DNA from: a virus
Strand: one strand, 5' to 3'
Virus record (IMG/VR): IMGVR_UViG_3300037847_000388
Span: 1 to 38,852 of that record
DNA length: 38,852 bases
The notes below the pieces were generated by a model. The model saw nothing but the letters and a program-made list of their open reading frames with translations. It did not search any database and was not told where the DNA came from. Numbering within the stretch: position 1 is the first letter of the stretch; each line of letters opens with the position of its first letter. This document shows, piece by piece, positions 12,803 to 22,390 of this stretch. The position numbers and the translations under genes were made by a program.

Positions 12803-15574
12803 ATGCCGATACACCGTTGGGGTGATTATACTCCCTCTGGACATTTAGGCCGTATTTTGGATGACGAGACTCCGCAACTTGGAGGCACGTTAGACGCTAA
12901 CGGCAACACTATTGACATGGGCGCGAACACTATCACCGATACTAAAGTCGGACAGTGGGATACGGCCTATGGCTGGGGAGATCACGGTGCGGCTGGATAT
13001 TTAACCAGCTACACAGTCACTGAATCTGATGTAACGGCACATCAAGCGGCTTTGAGCATAACTGAGTCGCAGATTAGCGATCTGGGAACGTACCTAACCG
13101 CAGAGTCAGACACACTGGACTCAGTGACAGGCCGTGGCGCTACCACAACTAACGCAATTACAGTAGGCAATCTTACTTCCACAGGCATCGACGATAACGC
13201 CACAAGCACTGCGATTACGATTGATTCAAGTCAGAGCGTAGGTATTGGCACAAGTCCAAAATACTCTTTAGACACAACAAAAGCTATATACTCCGGACTC
13301 AGTACCTATACCGGTACTAATTATGGGGATATTCCCGGCTATCTTTATTTAAATGGAGACACTAGCGGTTACGGCGTTGTCGGTGCTATTAACAGCACTC
13401 AAAAATTTCTTTTGAGCGGAGGATCAAATACTGTAGGCTTTTTGACCTACGACACTACTGGGCTTTATATTCAGTCGGACGAAGCTAGGGCAGACTTTGG
13501 GGTTACGCAAGGCGAAATAGCATTTAAAACAGGAGCCTCTTTTATAGAGCGCATGAGTATATCATCTGGTGGAACCGTCACTATAAGCAATGGATCAGGA
13601 TCAGGCAGTAACGGAAACCTCACATTAACGGCCAGCGCTTCAGGAAACGAAGGCGGTCAGATAAACTTTAACACCGTTAGCTCCGGCACCTATAGCATCG
13701 ACACCCACACCGACAATATGCGGTTCCTTAACGGGACAACAAGTGGTGACTATTTTTGGTACAAAAACAGCAACGCGGCAATAGGCATGACGCTTACGGG
13801 TGCTGGCGACTTAGAGATTGCTGGCGGGTTAGAGGTTGGTGGGGCTTCTATCGGCACAAGAGCTAACTCCATATCTGTAGTCGGAGATAACAATAGCTCT
13901 ACGATTGCGTCAAAAGTATCAGCCCATGACACCGTTTTCAGCGTACTGCCATGGTCATCGTCAATCACCTACCTCGGCACTGGCACATATTACGATGACG
14001 GTTCATGGATACACGCCTCTGACAACACCACAAACTCATTGTTGGCGTTGTCTGGTACTGGAGTCCATTGGTACGCAAGCAGTGGCAGTACAGCAAACTT
14101 TGACGTAGCCAGTAATGTGCCGCTGTGGAACTCCACGGGCCAGTGGGATGGTGACATTAACACCACCTACGACATTAATACTGGAGCTATTGCCAGCGGC
14201 AAGGTAACAGTTACCACTTCTGAGCAGAATGGCGTTGAGGTAGACAGTAGCTTTACGTCCTCCTACTTATATTTTAACGGTCCCGTAGGAAACACTTGGT
14301 ACGGGCAGAACGCTTCTGGTGAAGCGGCGATATGGTCATCAGGCAGTGTTGAGGCACTAACCTTAGATTCCTCTGGGAATGCTTCGTTTTACGGGGCTTT
14401 ACAAATACCAGACGCCAACACAAAGATAAGCGAAGGCGCTAACAACTCCCTGCGATTTTCGACAAACAGCGGCTACGTTGACGTTGGTCCAATGAACACT
14501 AGCCACTGTCACTTTCAAACAGACAGAGGCTCATTTTACTTTAACAAGCTAACGTACATAGACGGGAGCGGTCTTAGGGGCTACGATACTAACACAGACT
14601 GCCGGTTCCCTATATATTACGATCTAAACGATACCGCGTATTACAGCGACCCTGCTAGCACAAGTCGGCTAAACGTATCGTATAATAACGAAACATCTCA
14701 CTCAGCCGCTCACGGCAGGGGCGTCAGGTTCTGGAATAACGATAGCTACAAGATCTATATGTCTGCTATCTCTAACTCAACTTGGGGCGGTGACGTAGCG
14801 GGATCTAACGCTTCTGACTACGCTATGTATTTCAGAATGTCTAGTGGCACTAACCGTGGGTTTATTTTTAGAAACAACACGACAAACGTAGCTAAGATTG
14901 ACGGGAACGGAGTCTTAAGTGCATCAGGGGTGTTTGGTACATCCACTTACCTTGATGTTAAATATAACGCTTCAGGGGCCGGTGGAGTACGTCTGTATGA
15001 TTCTGACAGTACTCTACAAGGATACTGGTATGGTAACGGTAGTGGAGAGCATGGATTCTTAGACAACGATGGCGCGTGGGCGGTCAGGATACGTACCAGC
15101 ACAAACCCTTTACAACTACGGACTAATAACAACAACGAATTGATGGTATACACCTCTTATGTCCGTGCTGTTGGCTCTTGTCGTTCTCCTATCTTTTATG
15201 ACATGAACAACACGAGCTACTACGCTCACCTAGATAGCACAGGAGACTCTATACGGGCCGCTGGTGACATTGTAGCGTACTACTCAGACGAACGCTTAAA
15301 GAACATAGAAGGGCCTATAGAGAACGCGCTGGACAAGGTATCGACACTCAACGGTTTCTACTACAGGGGCAACGAGAAGGCACAAAAGCTGGGCTATGAT
15401 GATAAGCTAAAGGTGGGCTTGTCAGCACAAGAAGTACAGAAGGTACTGCCAGAAGTAATCAAGAGTTGTCCTGCTGACAATCAGTACATGACACTAGATT
15501 ACTCCAAAGTCGTACCGCTGTTAGTTGAGGCAATCAAAGAACTCAAGTCTGAAATAGAGGAACTTAAAAAGTGA
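12803..15574 (+). CDS. Large tail fibre with S74 intramolecular chaperone
   Basis: A 923-residue receptor-binding candidate. The N-terminus (HRWGDYTPSGHLGRILDDET) is a fibre attachment type, followed by repetitive Ser/Thr/Asn/Gly-rich beta structure. Two related motifs appear at residues 600 (CRFPIYYDLNDTAYY) and 793 (CRSPIFYDMNNTSYY). The C-terminal 96 residues are a Peptidase_S74 chaperone. YYSDERLKNIEG carries the self-cleaving Ser828, followed by GLSAQEVQKVLPEV and a coiled coil. The chaperone folds the trimer and is released by autocleavage. Confidence 0.88.
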   Translation: MPIHRWGDYTPSGHLGRILDDETPQLGGTLDANGNTIDMGANTITDTKVGQWDTAYGWGDHGAAGYLTSYTVTESDVTAHQAALSITESQISDLGTYLTAESDTLDSVTGRGATTTNAITVGNLTSTGIDDNATSTAITIDSSQSVGIGTSPKYSLDTTKAIYSGLSTYTGTNYGDIPGYLYLNGDTSGYGVVGAINSTQKFLLSGGSNTVGFLTYDTTGLYIQSDEARADFGVTQGEIAFKTGASFIERMSISSGGTVTISNGSGSGSNGNLTLTASASGNEGGQINFNTVSSGTYSIDTHTDNMRFLNGTTSGDYFWYKNSNAAIGMTLTGAGDLEIAGGLEVGGASIGTRANSISVVGDNNSSTIASKVSAHDTVFSVLPWSSSITYLGTGTYYDDGSWIHASDNTTNSLLALSGTGVHWYASSGSTANFDVASNVPLWNSTGQWDGDINTTYDINTGAIASGKVTVTTSEQNGVEVDSSFTSSYLYFNGPVGNTWYGQNASGEAAIWSSGSVEALTLDSSGNASFYGALQIPDANTKISEGANNSLRFSTNSGYVDVGPMNTSHCHFQTDRGSFYFNKLTYIDGSGLRGYDTNTDCRFPIYYDLNDTAYYSDPASTSRLNVSYNNETSHSAAHGRGVRFWNNDSYKIYMSAISNSTWGGDVAGSNASDYAMYFRMSSGTNRGFIFRNNTTNVAKIDGNGVLSASGVFGTSTYLDVKYNASGAGGVRLYDSDSTLQGYWYGNGSGEHGFLDNDGAWAVRIRTSTNPLQLRTNNNNELMVYTSYVRAVGSCRSPIFYDMNNTSYYAHLDSTGDSIRAAGDIVAYYSDERLKNIEGPIENALDKVSTLNGFYYRGNEKAQKLGYDDKLKVGLSAQEVQKVLPEVIKSCPADNQYMTLDYSKVVPLLVEAIKELKSEIEELKK

Positions 15575-15906
15575 ACTATACTTGGTCAATAGTGGGTTTG
15601 ACACGTAAGAACGAAACAAACCATCCTAACACTGTGGTCAACGTCCGTTGGCGTAAGACAGGAACAGACGCTGATGGTAACGTAGGTTACTTTGAGGGTG
15701 CTACCCCGTTTTCTTTGGACCCAGACGGAGACGGTGTGTTTATTCCCTACGAGGATTTGACAGAAGAGTTGTTGTTAAGCTGGGTACAGCCTGTAGTGGT
15801 CAACGACTACGAAGAGCACGTTAATGGGCGCATTGCGTTTATGATCGAAGATGAATTAAGACAGCAGGGAGAAGTTGAAAAAGACTCCTTGCCTTGGGTT
15901 GGCTAA
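15571..15906 (+). CDS. Fibre-associated protein, DUF7936-like (111 aa)
   Basis: It starts at GTG overlapping the fibre stop. The YTWSIVGLTRKN start, RKTGTDADGNVGYFEGATPF centre and NDYEEHVNGRIAFMIED end form a pattern often found next to phage tail fibre genes. A role as fibre adaptor or chaperone is inferred from neighbours only. Confidence 0.6.
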   Translation: MNYTWSIVGLTRKNETNHPNTVVNVRWRKTGTDADGNVGYFEGATPFSLDPDGDGVFIPYEDLTEELLLSWVQPVVVNDYEEHVNGRIAFMIEDELRQQGEVEKDSLPWVG

Positions 15907-16775
15907 TGCCAGTACCAACGACTGACGTAGGGTTGTCTGACATTGCCGCTGAGTTTGGCGGTTCGACACCTCATGCTTTGTCTGAGTACCGTGGATACGG
16001 AACGGCACCGGCTACTGGAGCTATTGCGTTTTCTGATTTGGCAGGCGCGTCTGCTGGACCTTCATTTGTAGGGTCGCAATTAATGACGCCTAGTGTTGTT
16101 AATGCTTATAGCGGGTACACTCATTGGACTACATCAAATGGTCCGCGCCCCGGAGGAGTTTCTGGTATTCAAAACGGAGACCTGTGTGTTTTGCTTGTTA
16201 AACTAGGACAAATCCAACAACACTCGTACCTCCCTAATCTTTCAAATGTGCCGTCGTCAAACGGAAGCTATACTAGTCTTTCGTATATTACTACTAGCAA
16301 CGGTTATTACAACAGAGTGCTAGCGTACTGGACATACGACTCTTCAAAGTCTTCACAAAGAGTTGGACACAACTTTACGTCTTACTACACTGGCTGGGGA
16401 GTAAGCGGAGTGTTGATGGTGTTTCGCGGTGTTACAACCCATTACGGGTACGGCGTTTTAACGAAGGCTTGGAATGGAACTTATGCTAGCCGAACGCCAG
16501 ATCCGCCCAACGTAACTGCCTCACAACAGTGTTCTCTGTGGTTGTCCCTTATGGCAAAGTGGGACGGAGGTTACAATAATACCGGCGATACGATTACGTC
16601 CGGTCAAGTTAGTTCTGGGTACACGTTCATTAACCAAGATCGTATGAACCAAAGTCAGCACTCATCAGGTGTCGCTGGGGGTTACAAAATTGTTAATGCA
16701 ACAACAGAAGATCCCGGCGGTTGGGGAAACTATAACGACTATTATAACATAGGAATAACACTAGGGTTTGCATAA
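15906..16775 (+). CDS. Putative tail adhesin (289 aa)
   Basis: The start at 15906 overlaps the previous stop as TAATG. The N-terminus LSDIAAEFGGSTPHALSEYR and FSDLAGAS is a motif found at the beginning of many phage adhesins. The rest is Gly/Ser/Tyr/Asn-rich beta structure lacking catalytic motifs. It probably sits at the distal tail or fibre tip and binds the host surface. Confidence 0.6.
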   Translation: MPVPTTDVGLSDIAAEFGGSTPHALSEYRGYGTAPATGAIAFSDLAGASAGPSFVGSQLMTPSVVNAYSGYTHWTTSNGPRPGGVSGIQNGDLCVLLVKLGQIQQHSYLPNLSNVPSSNGSYTSLSYITTSNGYYNRVLAYWTYDSSKSSQRVGHNFTSYYTGWGVSGVLMVFRGVTTHYGYGVLTKAWNGTYASRTPDPPNVTASQQCSLWLSLMAKWDGGYNNTGDTITSGQVSSGYTFINQDRMNQSQHSSGVAGGYKIVNATTEDPGGWGNYNDYYNIGITLGFA

Positions 16776-16960
16776 TGAGTGATCCAGATCCAATAGAAAA
16801 CTCAAAAACAGTTCTTGTGTTGTTTAATCCGTCAGATTCTGTTGCGACTATTATTTTAACGCAAAACGGAGAATCTACAACCACAACGGTAGATGCTGTT
16901 GAAGGAGACTTTAAGCAAACAATGGCTAACATTAACGCGGCAACAGAAGCTCTTGAATAA
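16775..16960 (+). CDS. Hypothetical small protein of fibre block (61 aa)
   Basis: A 61-residue acidic, Thr-rich protein with a TVLVLFNPSDSVATIILTQN beta hairpin-like first half and a helical end. It overlaps neighbours by one base at both ends, so it is a coupled member of the fibre block. Family not recognised. Confidence 0.55.
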   Translation: MSDPDPIENSKTVLVLFNPSDSVATIILTQNGESTTTTVDAVEGDFKQTMANINAATEALE

Positions 16961-17430
16961 TGGACCCGCTGTCAATGATAGCTATGGCGTCTACTACCTT
17001 CAAGGGTATCCAGACGCTAGTAAACAAGGGCGCAGAGATAGAAGCTGTGGCTCAAAAGCTGGGCGCGTGGTACGGATATGCCGCTGATATTAAAAACGCT
17101 GAACAGGAAGCAGAAAAGCCCGGAATATTTAAAAAGTTGTTCGATGGTAACACGGTTGAACAACAGGCGCTAAACAGCGTCATAGCAAAGAAAAAGCTAG
17201 AAGAGCAAGAGAAACAAATTAGGGAGCTAATCGTCTGGTCTTACGGTGTCGAGACTTATCAAGAGATGATAATGTTGAGACGCAAGATTAAAGCACAGCG
17301 AGAGCAAGCAATATACAAGCAACGCAGAAGGCGACGAATGTTACTAGATTCTTTGGCGATAGCCGCTGGAGTTGCCTTTTCAGCCGGTGTTATTTACGGC
17401 ACTATAATTTTTATTCAAGGTGCGCCATGA
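16960..17430 (+). CDS. Coiled-coil protein with C-terminal membrane anchor (156 aa)
   Basis: The N-terminus MDPLSMIAMASTTFKGIQTL and the central KPGIFKKLFDGNTVEQQAL are familiar from a marine podovirus family of unknown function. Then come a long charged helix, a KQRRRRR cluster and a C-terminal hydrophobic helix (LAIAAGVAFSAGVIYGTIIF). Its stop overlaps the holin start as ATGA, pointing to a membrane or lysis role, but the C-terminal anchor is the reverse of a classical inner-membrane spanin. Confidence 0.6.
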   Translation: MDPLSMIAMASTTFKGIQTLVNKGAEIEAVAQKLGAWYGYAADIKNAEQEAEKPGIFKKLFDGNTVEQQALNSVIAKKKLEEQEKQIRELIVWSYGVETYQEMIMLRRKIKAQREQAIYKQRRRRRMLLDSLAIAAGVAFSAGVIYGTIIFIQGAP

Positions 17431-17600
17431 TGGATGATGATGGGATGAAAGAAGTAATGGATACAATTTCTGTAGCAACCGGTGTTGGCGCTTTGGCTGG
17501 TATACTGCCTGCTCTGGCGGCTTTAGTGACGATTGTGTGGACAGGAATCCGAATCTGGGAGACAGATACAGTACAACATTTGAGAGGGAAGTCCAAATGA
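17427..17600 (+). CDS. Holin, small class II-like (57 aa)
   Basis: Fifty-seven codons coupled to the preceding gene (ATGA). An acidic N-terminus (MMDDDGMKEVMDTIS) is followed by VGALAGILPALAALVTIVW, a hydrophobic stretch, then IRIWETDTVQHLRGK. This pattern is typical of small holins in T7-like marine phages. It would open the inner membrane for the M15 endolysin encoded at 4936. Two ATG codons in tandem at 17427 and 17430 may give two products, as in dual-start holins, but that is speculative. The stop overlaps the next start as ATGA. Confidence 0.75.
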   Translation: MMDDDGMKEVMDTISVATGVGALAGILPALAALVTIVWTGIRIWETDTVQHLRGKSK

Positions 17601-18913
17601 GTAATTACACGAAAACTACCGACTTTGCCGCTAAGGATACTCTACCCAGCGGAAACACGGGAAAAATCGTACGCGGAACTGAGTTTGAAACAGAGTTTGA
17701 TAATATTTCTACGGCGATTGCCACTAAAGCAGACTTAGCTAGTCCCTCGTTTAGCGGGACGATTAACGTAACGTCAGCATCTTTTAATGATGGTTCTGTA
17801 ACCATTACTGGATTTCTAGACGAAGACGATATGGCTACTAACAGCGCTAGTCATGTGCCTACTCAACAGTCCGTAAAAGCGTATGTAGATTCTTCCACAT
17901 CTGGTATAGTCACTGACGGTGGGACTCAAACACTGACAAACAAAACGCTGACTTCTCCTGTTATTAACACAAGTGTATCCGGCACTGCTGTTTTAGATGA
18001 CGATACTTTTGCTACGGCTAGCGACACAACACTAGCTACTTCTGAGTCAATTAAGGCATACGTAGATTCTAGTGCAGGAGACGCTGGTCTTACGGGCCTG
18101 ACAGACAACGCTACAACATCACTAATAGAACTTAGCAACTTAGATCATGTTTTGTTTAACGGCGGCGGTGACGTTATTTTTTACGACTCAAGTGGAGTAG
18201 CGATAACTACCTATTACGACACTTCTGCTGAAAAATGGATAAACTTTGCCTCTAGGGGGATTGATGACCAAGCCGCCAGCCAAGTTGTATATATAAACTC
18301 AAACAACGATGTTGGCGTAGGCCAATCTAGTCCTACAGCAAGACTCCACGTTAAAGACTCTAGTGGCGGTGGAGTCCCTGTGGTTATCGAAGATACTGGA
18401 GAGTCAGAAAATTACATTCGTTTTGTAAGCCTGAACACAACTAACGGACCTTTAGTCGGCGGTCATGTTAATGACTTTGTAGTGGGAGTCGAAAGCCAAG
18501 AAAAACTACGAATTACTAACTCAGACGTAGAATTTGATGACGCTGGTACGGTCAGGATGAGCAAAACACTCCTTGGTCAGTACTTAGGCACAGGAACATA
18601 CGACACTAGCCCTATTAACGTCACTACAGCGTCCGTAGGCGGAACAACGTACAATGTGGTAAAGTTTGGTGGCTCAAACAATAATGCAGAAATTGGTGAA
18701 ATCAAGTGGAAGTCATACAACGCGAATGCCGGAGCAACACTTCTTTGCCAAGGAGGAAACACCGTAATAGAACTTAGAGGCCAATCTGATAATACTAATA
18801 TTGAAACAATTATTAACGGAGGCCTTAATCTTCCTGATTTACCTACGTCATCTTCCGGCCTATCTTCAGGCGATGTGTGGAACGATAGCGGAACACTTAA
18901 GATAGTTACTTAA
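17597..18913 (+). CDS. Second tail fibre protein (438 aa)
   Basis: I use the ATG at 17597, which overlaps the holin stop, not an in-frame ATG 20 codons earlier. The N-terminus (SNYTKTTDFAAKDTLPSGN) is a standard fibre start. Repeats of the type 'DDDxxAT...QSVKAYVDSS' occur twice (near 80-110 and 140-170), and GGTQTLTNKTLTSPVI separates them. The C-terminus LPTSSSGLSSGDVWNDSGTL is a common fibre end. No enzymatic motif is seen. It may form a second receptor-binding set. Confidence 0.8.
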   Translation: MSNYTKTTDFAAKDTLPSGNTGKIVRGTEFETEFDNISTAIATKADLASPSFSGTINVTSASFNDGSVTITGFLDEDDMATNSASHVPTQQSVKAYVDSSTSGIVTDGGTQTLTNKTLTSPVINTSVSGTAVLDDDTFATASDTTLATSESIKAYVDSSAGDAGLTGLTDNATTSLIELSNLDHVLFNGGGDVIFYDSSGVAITTYYDTSAEKWINFASRGIDDQAASQVVYINSNNDVGVGQSSPTARLHVKDSSGGGVPVVIEDTGESENYIRFVSLNTTNGPLVGGHVNDFVVGVESQEKLRITNSDVEFDDAGTVRMSKTLLGQYLGTGTYDTSPINVTTASVGGTTYNVVKFGGSNNNAEIGEIKWKSYNANAGATLLCQGGNTVIELRGQSDNTNIETIINGGLNLPDLPTSSSGLSSGDVWNDSGTLKIVT

Positions 18914-18914
18914 T

Positions 18915-19292
18915 ATGTTACAAGCACTTATAGGACCAATCGCAGGACTCGCTAAGACTTGGCTGAGTAATCGCCACGAGCAGTCACAAGCGAAACACGT
19001 GGCTAAGATGCAAGTCATACAAAACACTGCATCTTGGGAACAACACATGGCGCAGGCTAGTGCTAACTCGTGGAAAGACGAGTGGTTCACAGTAGTCTTG
19101 AGTGCGCCTGTGCTAGCAATTATGTGGGGCGTAGGGATGAATGACCTTGATATTATAGAGCGCGTAGGAATGGCGTTTGAGGAGCTAAGTAGACTTCCAG
19201 ATTGGTACTCCTATCTTCTTTATGTAGCCGTGACAGCTAGTTTTGGCATACGTGGTGCTGACAAGCTCATGCAAATGAAGGGTGGTAAGTGA
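18915..19292 (+). CDS. Second holin-like protein, GTA_holin_3TM type (125 aa)
   Basis: A 125-residue protein with a hydrophobic N-terminus (ALIGPIAGLAKTWL), a charged middle with SWKDEWFTVVLSAPVLAIMW, and a last membrane helix ending in ASFGIRGADKL. The 'W-KDE-W...P' and 'G-RG-DK' signature fits the 3-TM holin family first described from gene transfer agents. It is the second holin candidate within 1.5 kb, and the pair could be holin and antiholin. Its stop overlaps the next start as TGATG. Confidence 0.7.
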   Translation: MLQALIGPIAGLAKTWLSNRHEQSQAKHVAKMQVIQNTASWEQHMAQASANSWKDEWFTVVLSAPVLAIMWGVGMNDLDIIERVGMAFEELSRLPDWYSYLLYVAVTASFGIRGADKLMQMKGGK

Positions 19293-22200
19293 TGCCTACT
19301 CAAGAATTAGATAAGACAGTTCTACATAATCTAATTACCCGTGGAGATATTAACATTGCGGGTGTAGACACTGTTGAATACGAAGGTCGAGATATACCGT
19401 TAGAGATTATTTATGGTGCTTTGCCTGAAGGGGCTAATTATTGGGTAGCCGAAGATTTAAACGGTGATGGGCTTCTGGAAGTTTTTGCCGCTAGTACAAG
19501 CGAAAGCGGCGAAGAGACTATTTATAACGTTTACGACATTAACCCTAAAGGGAATGTGGTAAGCACAGACTATCAAGATTACCAAGCAAATATACAGGCG
19601 GCGGCGTCTGGATACGGCGTTGAAATTACGTGCTTAGTTGATGGTTGTTCAATTTCCATAATACCTGATTATGGTTTTTGGATGACTATTAGAGATGCTT
19701 TTAAGTCAATAACAACTTTTCCTGAGTCGAGCGACGAACAAGAGTTGGCTGAAGCACAGATGTTTCAGTTTTTTACTCGCAAGTTGGAAGAGGCTTCTAA
19801 CGGCGATATTGATAAAGCAACCTTTTTAAGTGACCTTGAAAACAGCGGATATCCTTTTAATGACGCCTTTATGCGGCGTTTTGAGAAACAGTTTGAAAAC
19901 GCGCAGTACAATGGCTTTTTAAACCGCATTGGCGCACTTTTTGAGGAAGGTGACGGACAAGCAATACAAGATTTCTTTGACAAGTACGAGAACTCAGGTA
20001 TTGCTGACAACTCGTTTGTAATAGAAAACTCGTTTAGCCTGATGAACCCACAGAACGTCCTAGACAGGATGATTCTTGGCGATGGTGATTGGGGCGTCAC
20101 AATTCAAATGTGTACGTCTACAGTCACAACTAACTGTGTTGACCCAAAAGCCATTAACGATATATGGGAAGATTTTGGTAGACACATACAGGTAATTTTT
20201 AAAGGGCTTGAGATTCCGGGCTTACCTGAGTGGTTGCCTTTGCCGGGAATTATGCGTCTTCCAACTATCGGGGAAATATGGGACAAAGTTACTGGTCCTT
20301 TTACTGACGCCGCTAGAGAACAGCTAAAAGACTGTATGTCCAAAGACGATGACGGTGACGGAGTAAACAACACCGCGTCTTACTGCATGGAAAACAGAGA
20401 CATCATAGGCATTATCACTAAAGGCCTAGAGGATGGCGCTACTGAAATAATTGATGCTACAACAGAAGCAGTAGGAGGAATAGTAGACAAAGCCCTAGAG
20501 GGTATTGACTGTGTTTTAAACCCAGTAGACTGCGCCAGTAAGATTAAAGATGTTCTTGAAGGCGTCCTTGGAGGCGCTGATCCAACTCAGCCGGGGCTTC
20601 CACCTTGGATGCGAGCTATCATCATCGGCTCTCAGTACGGAGATGAAGTACTCAAAGAGTTGGAAAAGATATTTGATTCAGACATCGATGGTGACGGTGT
20701 AATTGGAATTACAACCGAACAGGTAACGTGTTGGGATGGATCTGTAGTAGACAAAGAAGAGGACTGTCCTGAGGATACCAGAGTTGATTGTTGGGACGGG
20801 TCTAAAGCTGATTCTTTAGAGCAGTGTCCCGTAGATACTAGAGATGGAGCCACTGTAGAAGAGTGTAATCAACTTGGTAGAGTACACGTTCCAGATGCTT
20901 CTAACCAAACAAAAGGATCGTGTGGGGGCTGTAAAGACGATATAAACACTGTTCCAGAAAACGAAAACGATCCTATGAGTCCTTGTGTGGCTCCAGAAAA
21001 CCCTGACCCCAACGAAGGAGATCCGTGTAATACAGGCGCTCCTCTGAACGCAGAAGGTACTATAGGTCCCGCACCTGATTACGAGTGCGAGCCAAATGAA
21101 AATGCTACCTGTACTGACCCAGAAACAGGCAAAGAAGGGGTCATAAAAAACGGGCAGTGCGTTGTTGAGACAGTTACTCCAGAAATTGATTGTACTCAAC
21201 CTAGGCCTTCAGGACCTGTTACTTTTGACTTAATTGACGCTCAAGACCGATGGGATGCAAAATGTAAAGACACTCATTGCCCTAGTGGGGTTCCGATAGA
21301 TGCACACGTAGATAGCGACTGTAGTAAACCACTAAAAGAAGTTGGAACAAATCCGGGGGACGCTTGCGATTTAGCAGAAGCTGGTTATTCAAGCGGTGGC
21401 GTTGGTGTTATTGACGCAAACGGAGACTGCAAAAGAGTTGGACAGGCGTGTAACAGACAGTCTTACGGTTTCGGTCCCTCAGACAACTGCTCCACAGGAC
21501 TAGGGTTCAACACAGCGCAGGGTGTTATCGACTCTAACGGAGACTGTGTTTGTAACGAAGCCTGTGATGATCCAAACAGAGAAGTAAGCCGAACAACAGG
21601 AGCTTGTTTAGACACCTGTAAATTTGGTTGGAAAAAAGACGCAGAAGGTAACTGCACAGTAGAAGACACTGGCGTTGATGAATGTACAGACCCTAACAGA
21701 AACACTAACGATGATGGGTCTTGTGCCGATACCTGTACTGACGGTAGTCCTGCTCCAGCATCAGGCCTTTGTCCAGCACCAGTAGAGGAGTGTGTAACAC
21801 CTGATGGAACGGCTACAGGGGCTATAGCTCCAGACTGCACAGAGTGTCCGACAGGACAAGATTTTGATACGAATGGCATCTGTGTAGACATTGATATTAC
21901 AGAAAATTGTGAAAACGGAGCTACAAATTATCCTGACTGTGACCAGTGTCCTAAAGGTCAAATATTAAACACACAGGGTATTTGTGTTACTACTGTTGAT
22001 GCTACTTGTGATGAACAAAACAGAGTCACAAACGATAACGGAACCTGTGGCGAATGTAAGGCAGGGTTCACGTTTGACACAGACCAAGACTTGTGTATAG
22101 CAGACGGAGGAGAAGATGTGTGCGCTAACGGGGCTACAGACTTCCCTGCTTGTACTACGTGTCCTGAGGGTCAATCTATGGACGAAGAAGGTATCTGTTC

Positions 22201-22390
22201 CGGTGTGACTCCTCCTCCCGAAACAGGCGGTGGTGGTCCCAGTGGCGGTAGCCTTGGTGGAGGCGGTGGCGGCATGATGACCGGAATCTCTGGTTACATG
22301 GGTGATCCTCAGTTGCTGTCTCGCACAGAGTTCCCAATTACAGACTATTTGGCAGGCCTGTTTGAAAACATTAGAGGCAATCAAGCATGA
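19292..22390 (+). CDS. Giant cysteine-rich putative spike protein (1032 aa)
   Basis: The first 450 residues are acidic and mixed, with calcium-type DLNGDG and DDDGDG motifs. From about residue 480 the protein becomes extremely Cys-rich: I count 46 cysteines between 20729 and 22202. They lie in CWDGS/DCP units followed by EGF-like units of the form C-NGAT-(Y/F)P-C-x2-C-P-x-G-Q-...-GIC. A Gly-rich linker and the motif SRTEFPITDYLAGLF close it. No signal peptide. It lies between holin and tail tube genes, so a virion surface stalk or adhesin is inferred. Disulfide versus metal binding is open. Confidence 0.7.
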   Translation: MPTQELDKTVLHNLITRGDINIAGVDTVEYEGRDIPLEIIYGALPEGANYWVAEDLNGDGLLEVFAASTSESGEETIYNVYDINPKGNVVSTDYQDYQANIQAAASGYGVEITCLVDGCSISIIPDYGFWMTIRDAFKSITTFPESSDEQELAEAQMFQFFTRKLEEASNGDIDKATFLSDLENSGYPFNDAFMRRFEKQFENAQYNGFLNRIGALFEEGDGQAIQDFFDKYENSGIADNSFVIENSFSLMNPQNVLDRMILGDGDWGVTIQMCTSTVTTNCVDPKAINDIWEDFGRHIQVIFKGLEIPGLPEWLPLPGIMRLPTIGEIWDKVTGPFTDAAREQLKDCMSKDDDGDGVNNTASYCMENRDIIGIITKGLEDGATEIIDATTEAVGGIVDKALEGIDCVLNPVDCASKIKDVLEGVLGGADPTQPGLPPWMRAIIIGSQYGDEVLKELEKIFDSDIDGDGVIGITTEQVTCWDGSVVDKEEDCPEDTRVDCWDGSKADSLEQCPVDTRDGATVEECNQLGRVHVPDASNQTKGSCGGCKDDINTVPENENDPMSPCVAPENPDPNEGDPCNTGAPLNAEGTIGPAPDYECEPNENATCTDPETGKEGVIKNGQCVVETVTPEIDCTQPRPSGPVTFDLIDAQDRWDAKCKDTHCPSGVPIDAHVDSDCSKPLKEVGTNPGDACDLAEAGYSSGGVGVIDANGDCKRVGQACNRQSYGFGPSDNCSTGLGFNTAQGVIDSNGDCVCNEACDDPNREVSRTTGACLDTCKFGWKKDAEGNCTVEDTGVDECTDPNRNTNDDGSCADTCTDGSPAPASGLCPAPVEECVTPDGTATGAIAPDCTECPTGQDFDTNGICVDIDITENCENGATNYPDCDQCPKGQILNTQGICVTTVDATCDEQNRVTNDNGTCGECKAGFTFDTDQDLCIADGGEDVCANGATDFPACTTCPEGQSMDEEGICSGVTPPPETGGGGPSGGSLGGGGGGMMTGISGYMGDPQLLSRTEFPITDYLAGLFENIRGNQA

